Origin: Bryoerythrophyllum caledonicum
Lineage: Eukaryota; Streptophyta; Bryopsida; Pottiales; Pottiaceae
Assembly (NCBI GenBank): GCA_963971425.1
Contig: OZ020514.1
Span: forward strand, 20,867,406-20,931,405
Direction: 5' to 3'
DNA length: 64,000 bases
Part shown: one piece after another, positions 49,296-59,544 of the stretch
How the letters are laid out: every line of letters begins with the position of its first letter
Position numbering within the stretch: position 1 is the stretch's first letter
Position numbers and translations under genes: made by a program
Notes under the pieces: model-generated
The model's database searches: none
What the model was told of the DNA's origin: nothing
What the model saw: only the letters and a program-made list of their open reading frames with translations

Positions 49296-50874
49296 ATGGC
49301 CAGTGACCCAATGGACATTGTCGACGACTATGATTATTCAGCGGAGGAGTACTTTATTGAGAGGTTCAAAAATCCTTTTGATCCGTCCCCCTTCATCGAC
49401 GACGTGGTGGAAAACTATGGCACACTATGGGCGTTTCAGGATGTAGTGCATGCATGGTCGTTCTCCAAATCCGGGAAGTTTGTACAGATTACGATCAAAG
49501 TCAATGACAGTACCCCGTATGTGCTTCTGAACCACAAGGAGAGAGTGACCTTTGTCGAGCACCAACAAACCGAGTATATTGTGCTCGGAGTTTAGGCATT
49601 TGATGATGCCGGGGTTGATCTTCCCCACTGCCATTCCATTGTCGTCAAAGTGGGTTTAGATTACGGGCAATTTGACTTCTCGGAGTTGCTCGAATGCGTT
49701 GTTCGAAACGGGCAAGGATCGCTAAAGGAGGCGTTCGAAAAGTACTTGCCCTGGACGAACGATGATGTTGTGAAGGTCAATAGGCGATTAGTTCGAATCC
49801 ATCAACTCCTTTCGGCATTCAAAACTCGGTGAGTTCCTGTCGGAGCCACTGCACGTCGTCGACCTCGCGCACTTGGTGCTGATCCTACCAATCTATCGGG
49901 ATCATCTGCACCTCAAACATCCAGCCGTGCTCCGCCAAGAAGACCGTCGACAACGACTGCAACGGTTGGAGAGCCATCCTCAAAGAAAAGGAAGTCAACG
50001 GCTGGTGGAAGCTCCACCTCGACCATTACGCGGGCTGCGACTCCGAACAAAGCACGAAACGATCCGCATGTGGATTTTGAGGCGGTCATCGAGTCGCAGT
50101 GTTTGTTCTGGGAGGAGTGCAAGGGATGCTTCCCATTTGACAGTTCTACTTATGGGGTGCGAATCGAGCAGTGCGTAGTTGCAAAAGCCCAGTACGTCAT
50201 TCGGGGAATGGAGGAGGGCATCGTGTTAAGCACCATGGACTTCCTTGTGCAACTTGGAGAAATAGGTCAACGCCAGAAAATTTGTGTGTGCCCAGTCGAT
50301 GAGGATGGTGAGCCTCTTCAGCGGAAGCCTACGTCATGGGACGATATCAAAAAGGGCAAGTTCATATTGATCAATGGACAACATAGCGTGGAGGCCTCCA
50401 GGCGTCTGCAAAACGTTGAGAAGTGCAGTGAAAATCAAAAGAATGTTTTGCAGCGATGGGATGCGTATGTAGTTTGGTCGACAAATCCTCTGAAGTTGCA
50501 GAGGATATCCAAATTCTACAACGACACGAACTATCTGGACCAGGCTCAGCCGACATGGGGAAATCAGATCTTGAGTTGCAGAAGAATTTGGCTCAACTTA
50601 GGACGACCAAGCTACTAGCAAGAAGAGGGCGCAACTCGCGGCAATGCCACAGTTTTCGACCAGGAGAAGTATTCGGTAAGCTATCATCTCTGAAAGTATC
50701 CTCGAGTCGAGGATAATTATCGATACTTAAGAACTTGTATATTCTTTCTCCTGCACGTTGTCTTCTTTTTTATTGATTATGTTTAGTAACTGACATATGT
50801 GGGTTCCCTGATATGCAGTTATTCTGCCAACTTATCGTGAACCGCTTCCAAAACATCCACCCCACGAAGGAAGG
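49296..50874 (+). pseudogene. Gene B: DGQHR/ParB-like protein, unit 2, truncated
   Basis: Start ATG 49296 (MASDPMDIVDDYDYSAEEY), right after a splice acceptor. One frame runs to 50675: an N-terminal domain shared with gene C, a basic Ser/Thr/Pro linker (PSSKKRKSTAGGSS), the DGQHR-like motif FILINGQHSVEASRR, VWSTN, and WGNQILSCRRIWLNLGRP, which aligns with C (EQL-stop-TCRVKWFEFGKP). Stops at TAG 49593, TGA 49830 and TAG 50616 lie inside this frame. After the intron 50676-50818 a short exon (LFCQLIVNRFQNIHPTKE) matches the following exons of A and C, then homology ends near 50874. The middle region and the FCP1-like modules are missing. Confidence 0.75.
50676..50818 (+). other. Gene B intron after the DGQHR exon, with palindrome
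   Basis: Donor GTAAGC at 50676 follows DQEKYS in phase 0; acceptor GATATGCAG ends at 50818. The 143-bp intron holds the unit-2 palindrome 50697-50715. It corresponds to introns 5596-5744 (A) and 56007-56130 (C). Confidence 0.75.
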
Positions 50875-50875
50875 T

Positions 50876-50914
50876 GTGAGCCGCAAAAACGGCTCACGGT
50901 GACGAATGGGTCAC
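50876..50914. repeat. Double hairpin at the break of gene B
   Basis: GTGAGCCG, a 6-base loop, and CGGCTCAC (50876-50897) are followed by GTGAC-GAATGG-GTCAC (about 50898-50914). They begin exactly where gene B homology stops, so they may be the end of an inserted element (perhaps an LTR starting TGTGAG). No far end was found up to 51.3 kb. Confidence 0.5.
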
Positions 50915-51330
50915 ACAACGTATGCATTGTGGTTAGAAGGAAGTAGAAGTGGGTTATCCAATTGGATTAGCTCATAATTTTTGACCAAAATGGCTAAATG
51001 GCCTTTCCATTCACTAATTCCTTAAATAGGAGCCACTTTATGGCAACCACGGATTTTATTAAGTTAACCAAAAAATAATTAGGAAGGAAAAAATGAAGAG
51101 AAGATTAGGAAAAATGCCCAATTCAACTATTTCTGGACTATGAGGTGAATTCTGGACTAAGGACTAAAAGAAAGATCCTGAGATGTTCCTCATAAAAGAG
51201 AGTGAAGTGTAAAAGCCGAGGAGTTTCGAGTACTTTTCAAGCATTAAATGCATCACCAATGACACTTATGAAGGAAGAAATGGCTAGAGCGACCAAATTT
51301 GAATTTAGACAATACGTGAGTCCGGAACAT
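50915..51330. other. Gene-free stretch between units 2 and 3
   Basis: AT-rich sequence without recognised domain or repeat. It separates the broken end of gene B from the first unit-3 palindrome at 51335. Confidence 0.5.
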
Positions 51331-51639
51331 GCAGCCGGATATCTCCGGGTGAATATGAAAGTGGAAACCAGAAGAAGAACCGAGTCCTGAAAACAGAAAT
51401 TAATGGACATACTGTACATCACAAATGTGTGGTTGGGAAACATGTGGTAGGGAAAAATGGGACAGAGATGCGGACAGAAATTACTCGCAATTGATAGAAC
51501 ACGCAACCGGATATCTCCGGATGAAATCAGAGTAAGAGTCCAGTACTAAACTGTTTCATTATAAGAAAGTGTCATACAATATATCAAGGGTAGCCGTTGA
51601 TAAGAGGCGCGTGTAATCTACGGAGAATCGAATCAACTA

Positions 51640-52115
51640 TTCTAATTTTAGTGCTTTACAGATGCCCTCTACCCGTCCTGTATGGTATCTCCCATATGTT
51701 AGATAATGAACTATAGCTTTTCTAGGATTCTTGAATGGATCTAGATCTGCAACAACAACAAATTTAGGCCACAAATAATGCCTTGTTCTAGGATTAAATG
51801 AGGCCTTCTTAAAGATGTGGAGAAACCTAACATAGCTGGGCCTTCGAGTCTGTTTGCTGGCATAGCAAAAAAGAATATTTGATAAGATGTCTAGGGGCAA
51901 TAACACTTGGGCCGCCTCCATGAACCTATCTGGACGCATAGGAGACCAGATCCCGACATTGAAATACCGCAGTAGTATTCGAATAACATCTGCCGTGTCA
52001 TCAAAGGAAGGCGGCTGCGCGGATCGGGACTCGGCTGAGTCAAGGACCTCGTCCGAGCAGAGAGGACCACGGAGAGATATGATTATGACCTGCGAGATAG
52101 ATGGCACGACCATAG
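51640..52115 (-). other. FCP1-like HAD module C2 of gene C
   Basis: Reads VIIISLRGPLC, VIRILLRYFNVGIWSPMRPD, LFCYASKQ and VVVADLDPFKNPRKAIVHY. It follows module C1, with palindrome 52181-52194 between them. The signature Asp is missing (SLRG), so it is probably non-catalytic. Confidence 0.65.
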
Positions 52116-52441
52116 AATTAGAAATTGAACATTGAAAAGAAGAGAAAATATGGTAGGAGGAACTCAAGTCACATCCTAGATCGGAGATCTCCGGGTGCCC
52201 CTCCCAGACCAACGTTCTGCAGTGGAAATGGTCAGGAGAATACTCAATAGAGTTCACAGATATTAAGAGTGAAGTTTGGGGGCGAGACACCAACAATAAC
52301 AAATAAAATGAAGGACCTCAACAAATAACGTTACTAACAAGAACATTTGTCTTCAAAATTGAAAGGTCAAAATCCGACAGACATTCATGACGAAACATTT
52401 ACAAAGCATAGAGTTAATACTATCCAGTATATTTCATTGTT

Positions 52442-53045
52442 CTAAGGCGCCGAAATTATGCCCTTCACCACGGAGCGAGCCTGAGTAGAATTTTTGTCTA
52501 CTAAATCACTGGCAAACTTCAATTGATTCCGTCTAACAAAGTCGGGAACATCCTCATTTGACGCTAGCAGTCCCGAGAGCCATGGGAGAAACATGGTGGT
52601 CAACCAGGCTTCACCCAAATTCCCAGTCCATGATGGCGGATGAACTGCGCTGAAGGGATCGTTAAGGATGTTCTTTAGTGGAGTATCGTCCATAAGCAAG
52701 ACATCCTTAGGAGATGTGGGCGACGCTTTGCTATTATAATTGTCAGGTCCTTTAGGAAAATTGGCTTCTTTGGATGAGATGGAAGCATATATGATGTTTT
52801 TGTGCAATCGGCCTGTGTCAGGATTCTGGCGCCTTCCGGAATGGTAGCACCTTTCTTGTGCAACTCCTTGATGATATCCACAATATTCTTTTCCAATACA
52901 CTGCTCCAGAATGAGACAGTAGCCTTCTCTCCCACGAAGTTCAGGATTTCAGTGGAACCAGGCCTTACTTTGATGTCTCTCGGTTGTCCCTGTTTAAATT
53001 CCCCCCTGTGCACAAGAACTCCATTTAAGTCAAACACGACATGAT
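52442..53045 (-). other. FCP1-like HAD module C1 of gene C
   Basis: Reads YHVVFDLNGVLVHRG, KVRPGSTEILNFVG, VSFWSSVLEKN, KPIFLKDL, and after one frame change VLLMDDTPLKNILNDPF. The nucleophile Asp is kept (DLNG), the second Asp is Asn. This is the only module in the window with the first Asp and the DD of the last motif, so it is the most likely to have had phosphatase-like chemistry. Confidence 0.75.
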
Positions 53046-54104
53046 AAATCCGTTGTTGTGTTACCTGATCCTCGATTGGAGGCTCTCGGACGATCGTCGT
53101 AAACTTCTTCAGACCTGAACCCAAAATACGAGTACGTCGGCTGAGATGAGGAACTTGTACAGCTTAGAGAAATTGCAAAGATACATATAAAAGTGTTCCG
53201 CACTCAGAACCTAGAAATGCTGGATGAAAGAATGAACACTATATAGATGATGGCACGTAAGTATGAATGTCCATATTAGGCACCTGGGACAGTAGGTGTA
53301 GTATCCCTAGAAGTCTGAGCTACACCAGCGACTTCAGCAGTCTGTGCGAGGTTTCTGCCACCGACATCCTTCGACTGTGTTGATCCGGCCGACACCTGAA
53401 TACCAGTAATGTAGTGGTAAGAACACGGTCTGCAGAGAGTGCACTGTCTTGAGAACAATCAAGAAGGTTTGATGGACAAGTAACTGTTCACCTTATCTTT
53501 CTGGGCCCTTGTCCGAACTGTAGGCGGAGGAGGAGGAACTTTAGGCACAGGATTCTTCGCGATTGCCTTCTTCTTCTCTTTTTGAGCTAGCTGCCCGTGG
53601 CTCCGTGGAGGGCTGCGCGGAGGGCTCATAACCTGTAATTCACGCAATGTTTGTTGCGCCGATGCCTCATCGATCGTGTGATCAGTGTCACGCAAAGTCC
53701 TCGGCAGTCTTGGACACAACCTCTACTTCAGGACGCGTCGTGAAAGGGTTGTCCAGCGGGAGATCTCCGGGTGCTCTGTGGGTGTGGTCGAACTCCAGGC
53801 GATCGGACATTGCCGTGTCATCGTCCAGATCTGGCGGAGGAGAACGTTGCCTATCGGAATGCGAACTGGTTTCCATTTGAGAGGGACGCCGTCTACCGTC
53901 CAGAGTAGAGTCGCTTGTTGAACTAGGCGAGGCACGCCTGACAGCAAGATGTGGTTCATCATCGTTTACCTGCAATGGGTCGATTGGGGTGCCCGCACCG
54001 ATGATCCGAGCGGCTGTAGCCAAGGACTCGAGTCTAAAATTGGGAACCGCTGATGAACTTGGTTCATTCCGCACATCAACATCAAGCATCGTGGCATCAG
54101 TCGT

Positions 54105-54327
54105 CTGCGTCACATTGACGAAGTCAGTGTGGAATACATTAAGACGCAATACGAAATAAAACGGTATCATACACCCGGAGATCTCCGGTTCAAAGTTGTC
54201 CGAGTCTACCGGGGGAACTAAAAATAAACATGGCAATGATAAAGACGAGTCCTAAAGAATGGAGGGCATCCGAATGGAATAAACATCCGGAGATCTCCGG
54301 GTCAGGTAGTATCCGTAGGCGTTATAC
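54105..54327 (-). other. Gene C intron 4 with two palindromes
   Basis: Donor GTATAA at 54327, acceptor GACGCAG ending at 54105. Palindromes 54287-54300 and 54175-54188 lie inside. The acceptor was chosen because exon 5 (54104-53970) then gives an open 45-codon exon before donor GTAAAC. Confidence 0.5.
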
Positions 54328-56006
54328 CTCGCCGGTATAATTCATCCTCGACATAGCCCGTGTTTGAACCCCAGCGCCTTGGGTCGACTTAGTGATGTCA
54401 GTCTCCACTAACTCCTCAGGATTGGGGTCGGTAACGTCAGCTAAGATATTCAAGTGGAATTTGAATATTTGTTCTGCGTAGGATTCGGCATTTACTTTGG
54501 CATCTTCGCTGTTCACAACCTCGAGGACCCGCGCGTCGTGAGTCTGCAAACCAAAAAAAAATTAGGACGGCGATATCCAATTCATATAACTGTATGCGGA
54601 CCGGAAATCTTAGACATTGGATTGCTTGGGAAGGATGTCTTGCTTACCAAGCCGAGGTATGTAATATGTGGTCCTCCATGAACATTGACGACCACCATAC
54701 CCTCTCTGATGTATCCCGTGAACAGCGAATCGAGGACCGAGATCCTCAGCTGTGGGACACCGGTTTGCTTCCAACGCTGGATGGTTTCTTTATGTTGAGC
54801 GGTTGAAAAGAAGGCCGACATTTTTTCGGGGTGGCCTTTGAAGAGCCTCTTGAATGACTGAGCAGGCGTCTCGCTTGAATCGTATTCATACAGGAATACG
54901 CAGTATACTGTCTCCTCGACCCCAATTACTAGAACCGGAAATCCATCACCAGGGTGGGGGAAGTAGTAGACGACATGCGTTGCCCACAATTTTACCTTGC
55001 CTCTGGACTCTCTCTGCTGAAGACTGATGTACCTCTTTAATTCAACAAATCCTGCGACGTCAGTGATAAGAACCGACGGTGATCTGACCCTCGTCCGCCC
55101 GTCCTTCGTGTCCACTTCGAGATGGTCGAAAATCGTTCTGAAGTCAAACACATCTAGCACCTGTGCACGGCATATGTCGTCTTTAACGCGGTAAAGGAAA
55201 AAGAAGTAAAAGTGAGGGTCAGTGACGTTACGCCACTGCTGAATGTCCGGCATGATAAGTACTTCGGCGATCTCGCCTCCTCTGTCAGGCATAACCCTGC
55301 AGGTGTATTTGGAGTCGAACAGGGACGTATCATCCGTGGGTGTGGCCTCGGCAGCATCTTCAATGATGTGTTGACTCCAAATGGACACGAGGAAGTCTGG
55401 AGTGGGGTCGGTATCCTTGTTTACCGCCTTCAGTCGACCCTCAAGCCAAGCTTTACCCTTGGCAGAGTGATTAGCGGTGTCGACCCAGGACTCGAGCTGG
55501 ACCCTTCCAATATTCCTCTCTTCGGCAAATGCGTCCCACTGCTCCTTCGTATATGGGACGAAGTCAGCAGACTTCGAGGGAAGGGGGTGCGACTTGTATT
55601 TAAGCATCAGTTCATTCTTCATTGCACGGACTCTCTTCTCTCTGTTCGCCGCGTTTTCGAGAGTCTCCGCGTGCCCTTTCATAGTACCTTGGTTTGCCGC
55701 TTTGGAGGACTTCACACAGACCTTCTTCTCGAGCACTAATTCAGCGAGGTAGTCTAGGTCTTCAGCGCGCATTTTATAAAGAGGCTTGAAGTCGTTCTGC
55801 ACCAGAGGTTTCCGCTTCAGCTTAGCTGGGTCCCCCGTCTTCCCGTTGGAGTCTGGTAAGACTCCAGCGACGAACAGCCTGTCGATTCGGATCCACTTCT
55901 GGACCTCCGCATCATCCATCTCAAATAGAGGTGGGACCTTCGCGTCTTTGGGGTCTGTTTTACCGAGGTGTGTAAAAACCGTTGGCACCACTTGCCGTTG
56001 GAACGT

Positions 56007-56130
56007 CTGCAATGAAAAAAATTACAGGGTGTAAGCAGCCGGAGATCTCCGGATGATTGGTTTGGTTGCTGTGAGGATAGAGCACATCCACGGAATGAAA
56101 AATATTTTCAGGTTGAGAATGTATATTTAC
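56007..56130 (-). other. Gene C intron 2 (after the DGQHR exon) with palindrome
   Basis: Donor GTAAAT at 56130 in phase 0 after QSDAFS, acceptor CATTGCAG ending at 56007. The 124-bp intron carries palindrome 56039-56052, close to the 3' splice site. Confidence 0.75.
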
Positions 56131-57457
56131 CGAGAATGCGTCAGATTGAGGACGACCATACAGTTGGGGGGCTGGTTTACCGAACTCAAACCACTTTACT
56201 CTGCACGTCTACAGCTGCTCAGTGAAACTCTGCTCCTTCCGCAAACCCGTCAGATCTTGGTTAAGAGCGCGCGAGAGCTCTAGCAGGGTCATGTCTCTGG
56301 GGTCCGGTTTTGTCCAAACCGGGATGATAGAGAAGTGGGAGATCTCTTCGAGCGTCCACGTTGCTGGCAATTCGTGTGACAGAACCTTGTGCGCCGCCAC
56401 AGTATGCTGACCTCCGATAATGTAAAAGTGTGTCGAGTCCCTCAAGCAGTCCTCCTTCGTCGGCTTGGTCGCGAAAAACTCTACCTTACTTCCTTCAGGA
56501 TTCTTCTTCAGTGGCAGGACTCGAATGTGAATCTCAGGTGCCGTGGCCTTCGAAGACGCGCGAACTGCGTTGATAATTCCTTCAAGCCGCTCTTTCTGGA
56601 TGCCCCTGTATACTAATCCTCCAGGGGGGGCCCGGTGCAGCTTATCAAAATGAACGAGCTTCACGACATCCTTCTTCGTGTCAGGGTCTTCTACTGTCAA
56701 AGGCTTATTATTGTGTATGTAAACGTTTTTGAACGCGTCGTCGAGTACCTTACCAATTGCTTCCACTTCAGTCCGCTTCATTTTGGTGAGGTCAGCCTGT
56801 GTGAAGTTCGGGCACCTTTCGATCGCGAGGCCAGGCTCATCGGCCTTCGCTTTCTTCCCCTTTTCCGCCCGCGATGAAGAACCTGGGGTCGAAGTCTTCA
56901 AGGTGGTCTTGCGTTTTCTTGCGAAGGTCGATGCTGGTGTCAGAGACAGATTGGGAGTTGCGTCTGGAACGGGCATTCGGGACTTCTCTTGTGCTTCAGC
57001 CATCCACTTCCACTGCTCATTCACGTACTCCGGATACCACGTATCACCCGTTGGAGGGGCAAATAAAAAGTTCTCACTCTGGCAGGTCTCCACCATCTCA
57101 TCCGAAATCTTAGATGATTCTAGGATCAAGCCGTATATATGTGGCTCGGTGGAGGAGTCCACGTTCTCCTGGACGATAACGAGACTGACCTCGTCATCAA
57201 GACCCTACAACTCGAGAACCTGGAGACCAATGTCGGGGTGACCCCGTTTGCCAATCCGAAGCTGAGGGACGAATTCCCAGGCATCGTCAGGGGTTTTAAT
57301 GAGCTTGACGCTCCACTGGGTTATGCTCTTTCGGCAATTGTATACGTAGCCGACATTGTGTATCCCTCTGAAGACAAACTCAGGGAGCCAATACTCTACA
57401 AATGCCCCAAGTTTCCCGGGTCGACATTCAGTCGGAAGTGTGGTTGTCCACGAATCC

Positions 57458-58449
57458 CTGCAAGATGATTTTGAAAGAACAAGCACGCAGTTTAGAATCG
57501 ATGCAATTGTCTGGTCAATAACAAGAATCCGAAACAAAATCACCTGACAAGTTCCTAGATGTTGAAACCATGAATCATGCTTCCAAATCTGTATCACAGT
57601 GCCAGCAGGGGACAATACCCGGAGATCTCCGGCTAATTTGGGGAAGTCGAGTGCATTCGACAAGGAACGAATCCTGGCTTCTCTGACGGGTCTATTTCTG
57701 ACCTGAACCGGAGATCTCCGGTTAATGACCCCTCAACGCGAATTTCCACTGTTTCGATACGTCCGGAGATCTCCGGCTGCTTTCGAGAATAACTAACGCC
57801 TGTATAGGGTTTACATATTCATCTGATCGCTACATCATCCGGAAATCTCCGGCTGATTACTGGAACTCCGTATTTTCAGCCGGAGATCTCCGGCAGAAGC
57901 ACGTACGGCACTTCGAAGCACTAATCGGATCATATCAGGACTCGAATATTTACATTCATTTACAGAGAGGTTTGACGTGTAACTCTTTAAGTTTGACATA
58001 CTTAAATAACAAGTTACATAATTGAGAACATAAATATATGTATCAAATGAGCTCACACAATTATGTTATAACTCAACCTTACACACTAGAAGAAGAATCC
58101 GCTAATGTTTCGATGGAACGCCAAATTTGACGACTCTACATATACACATTGAATCGAACCAGACTCGACAGACTCAGTGAGGAAAAACACATTCAAACAT
58201 TCCTGGAATTCCAAAATCATTCGCATATTCATGAATAGATATACAAATATGTTCACGGGACAACAAAAAACCAATCGACTATAGCCAAACAGACATCTGA
58301 ATTCTAGTACGCAATTTTTGAGGTTTTTCAAAATCATTCAAGTGTTCGTCCACTCCGAAATAATAGAACTAATTCAGAACTCACTCAAAAAAAGGAACCC
58401 CACCTGGTCGCCCGGACTGAGCATAAACAGTTCAACTGTGTATACTTAC
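57458..58449 (-). other. Gene C intron 1 with five unit-3 palindromes
   Basis: Donor GTAAGT at 58449, acceptor TCTTGCAG ending at 57458; the frame is kept across it. Palindromes at 57619, 57708, 57763, 57839 and 57880 all fall inside. The placement at the 5' end of the gene matches the clusters upstream of B and E. Confidence 0.7.
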
Positions 58450-58716
58450 CGGTTTCCATCCCACGCAGTCTCATTCCACGTCCCTGCTGTAGTCGCCATT
58501 TTGCAATCTCCTCCAGTAACTGCTCTGGATTAAAGCGTATACACAACTCTGCAGTACATAAGCATTCAACAACTCAGAACGACAAACTATACAATCTCTC
58601 AAATGCCCTAGAATGTATGGTCCAGTTCTGACATACATGAATTCGGTGGAATAAATTTCAACACTACATAAATTGCTCAATTACGGCCCTTCGAAACTGA
58701 ATGCACAGAACACTAG

Positions 58717-58737
58717 AACCCTAAACCCTAAACCCTT
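58717..58737 (-). promoter_or_regulatory. Telo-box cluster upstream of gene C
   Basis: AACCCTAAACCCTAAACCC lies about 220 bp upstream of the gene C start codon. Short telo-boxes are common in plant promoters and leaders, and gene B has one in its putative leader (46535). Confidence 0.45.
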
Positions 58738-59544
58738 ATATTTCGCTCAAACGATTATCAACATCAGTACTATTCGACTCTCTCGAACCCTAATGAAGCT
58801 TACCGAACCCTACACCTGCTCCAGTGACGATTCTATGAAGTCCTGTGCAAATTCAACTGAAATTTCACTGAAAGCCATTTTTGAGACTTAACATACCTCT
58901 TCACTTGCCGAATCGGCGCACCCGTACGTCGTGGTCGTTCGTGTTGACGCCACCCTCAACCGCAACGTCGTTCACTCTTGGCTGCTGAACCTAGGCGCTC
59001 TTCAAATCTCTTCCTAACACATTCGCTCTCTTTCAGTCCTACTCTCTGACCTTCAGTCCATATCCAGTTAACAACCTCTCCACGGCACGCTCAATGTCCC
59101 TCACATAAATCAACACTCACCTCGCACACCAACGGCCTCTCACAGCGCATACGAAACTAACCTAATGCGTCGACGCCGACTCCGCAAACCAAGAAAGAAA
59201 ACCCCTTCCACCACTTCCGCTCACTACCTTCGACATTACGAAGACAAAAGCCAAAAAAATCAAGAAATGGTTCATTCTTGGAGTTCCCAAAACGCAAAGA
59301 GGACAAGCTGGACGGCTCAAGGGTGTGACGGCTCATGATGACAGTGGGTGAAGTCAAAAATCAGCTGAAATGACGTACATGTACAACGTGTCCATTTCAC
59401 AATCATAACATTGTCAATGTCGTGAGCATGCGTGAGAAGACGTATTGATACCCGGTTTCATGGGTATTAGATATGACTATAATAGATACTCGGGTTCACC
59501 GGGTATTAGAGTAATAATTATACTTGAATTTAAAACGACATTAG

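Larger units (their letters stand above)
38674..50715. repeat. Unit-2 palindrome family, TATCCTCGANTCGAGGATA, 18 copies
   Basis: Starts read by eye: 38674, 38947, 39074, 39140, 39282, 39365, 39442, 40664, 46846, 46940, 46991, 48828, 48880, 49042, 49105, 49167, 49230, 50697 (19-21 bp each, usually flanked by T/A to give TTATCC...GGATAA). Two clusters lie next to the starts of E and B, one copy is in the gene B intron and one stray copy is at 40664. Point variants (TTATCATCG, GAGAATAA) show ageing of single copies. Confidence 0.92.
51637..58499 (-). pseudogene. Gene C: DGQHR/ParB-like + tandem FCP1-like protein, unit 3, nearly intact
   Basis: Exon 1 58499-58450 (MATTAGTWNETAWDGN), exon 2 57457-56131, exon 3 56006-54648, exon 4 54543-54328, exon 5 54104-53970, then a Ser/Pro-rich linker (exon limits unclear, about 53.97-53.46 kb) and FCP1-like modules. 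Exon 1 plus exon 2 restore a reading frame exactly. Exon 2 carries the N-terminal domain, a basic linker and the DGQHR-like motif HFYIIGGQHTVAAHKVL followed by FSIIPVWTK. Exon 3 (453 codons, open) contains PSVLITDVAGFVELK and LWATHVVYYF. Exon 5 is 45 codons. In-frame TAGs occur at 57207 and 56211, and a frameshift near 52750 in module C1. It is divergent from gene F. It may be read-through or a young pseudogene. The likely role is DNA-associated; the function is not known. Confidence 0.75.

Noticed and set aside
49830-49832. CGGTGAGT as a splice donor in gene B
   Set aside because: The frame beyond stays open and reads as a basic Ser/Pro linker like that of gene C, so a CGA-to-TGA change is more likely; not excluded.
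19457-50618. UAG read as glutamine genome-wide
   Set aside because: Most TAGs fit Gln, but at 441-439 TAG replaces a conserved Trp, several genes also have in-frame TGA or TAA and frameshifts, and ordinary decay in methylated DNA explains the bias.
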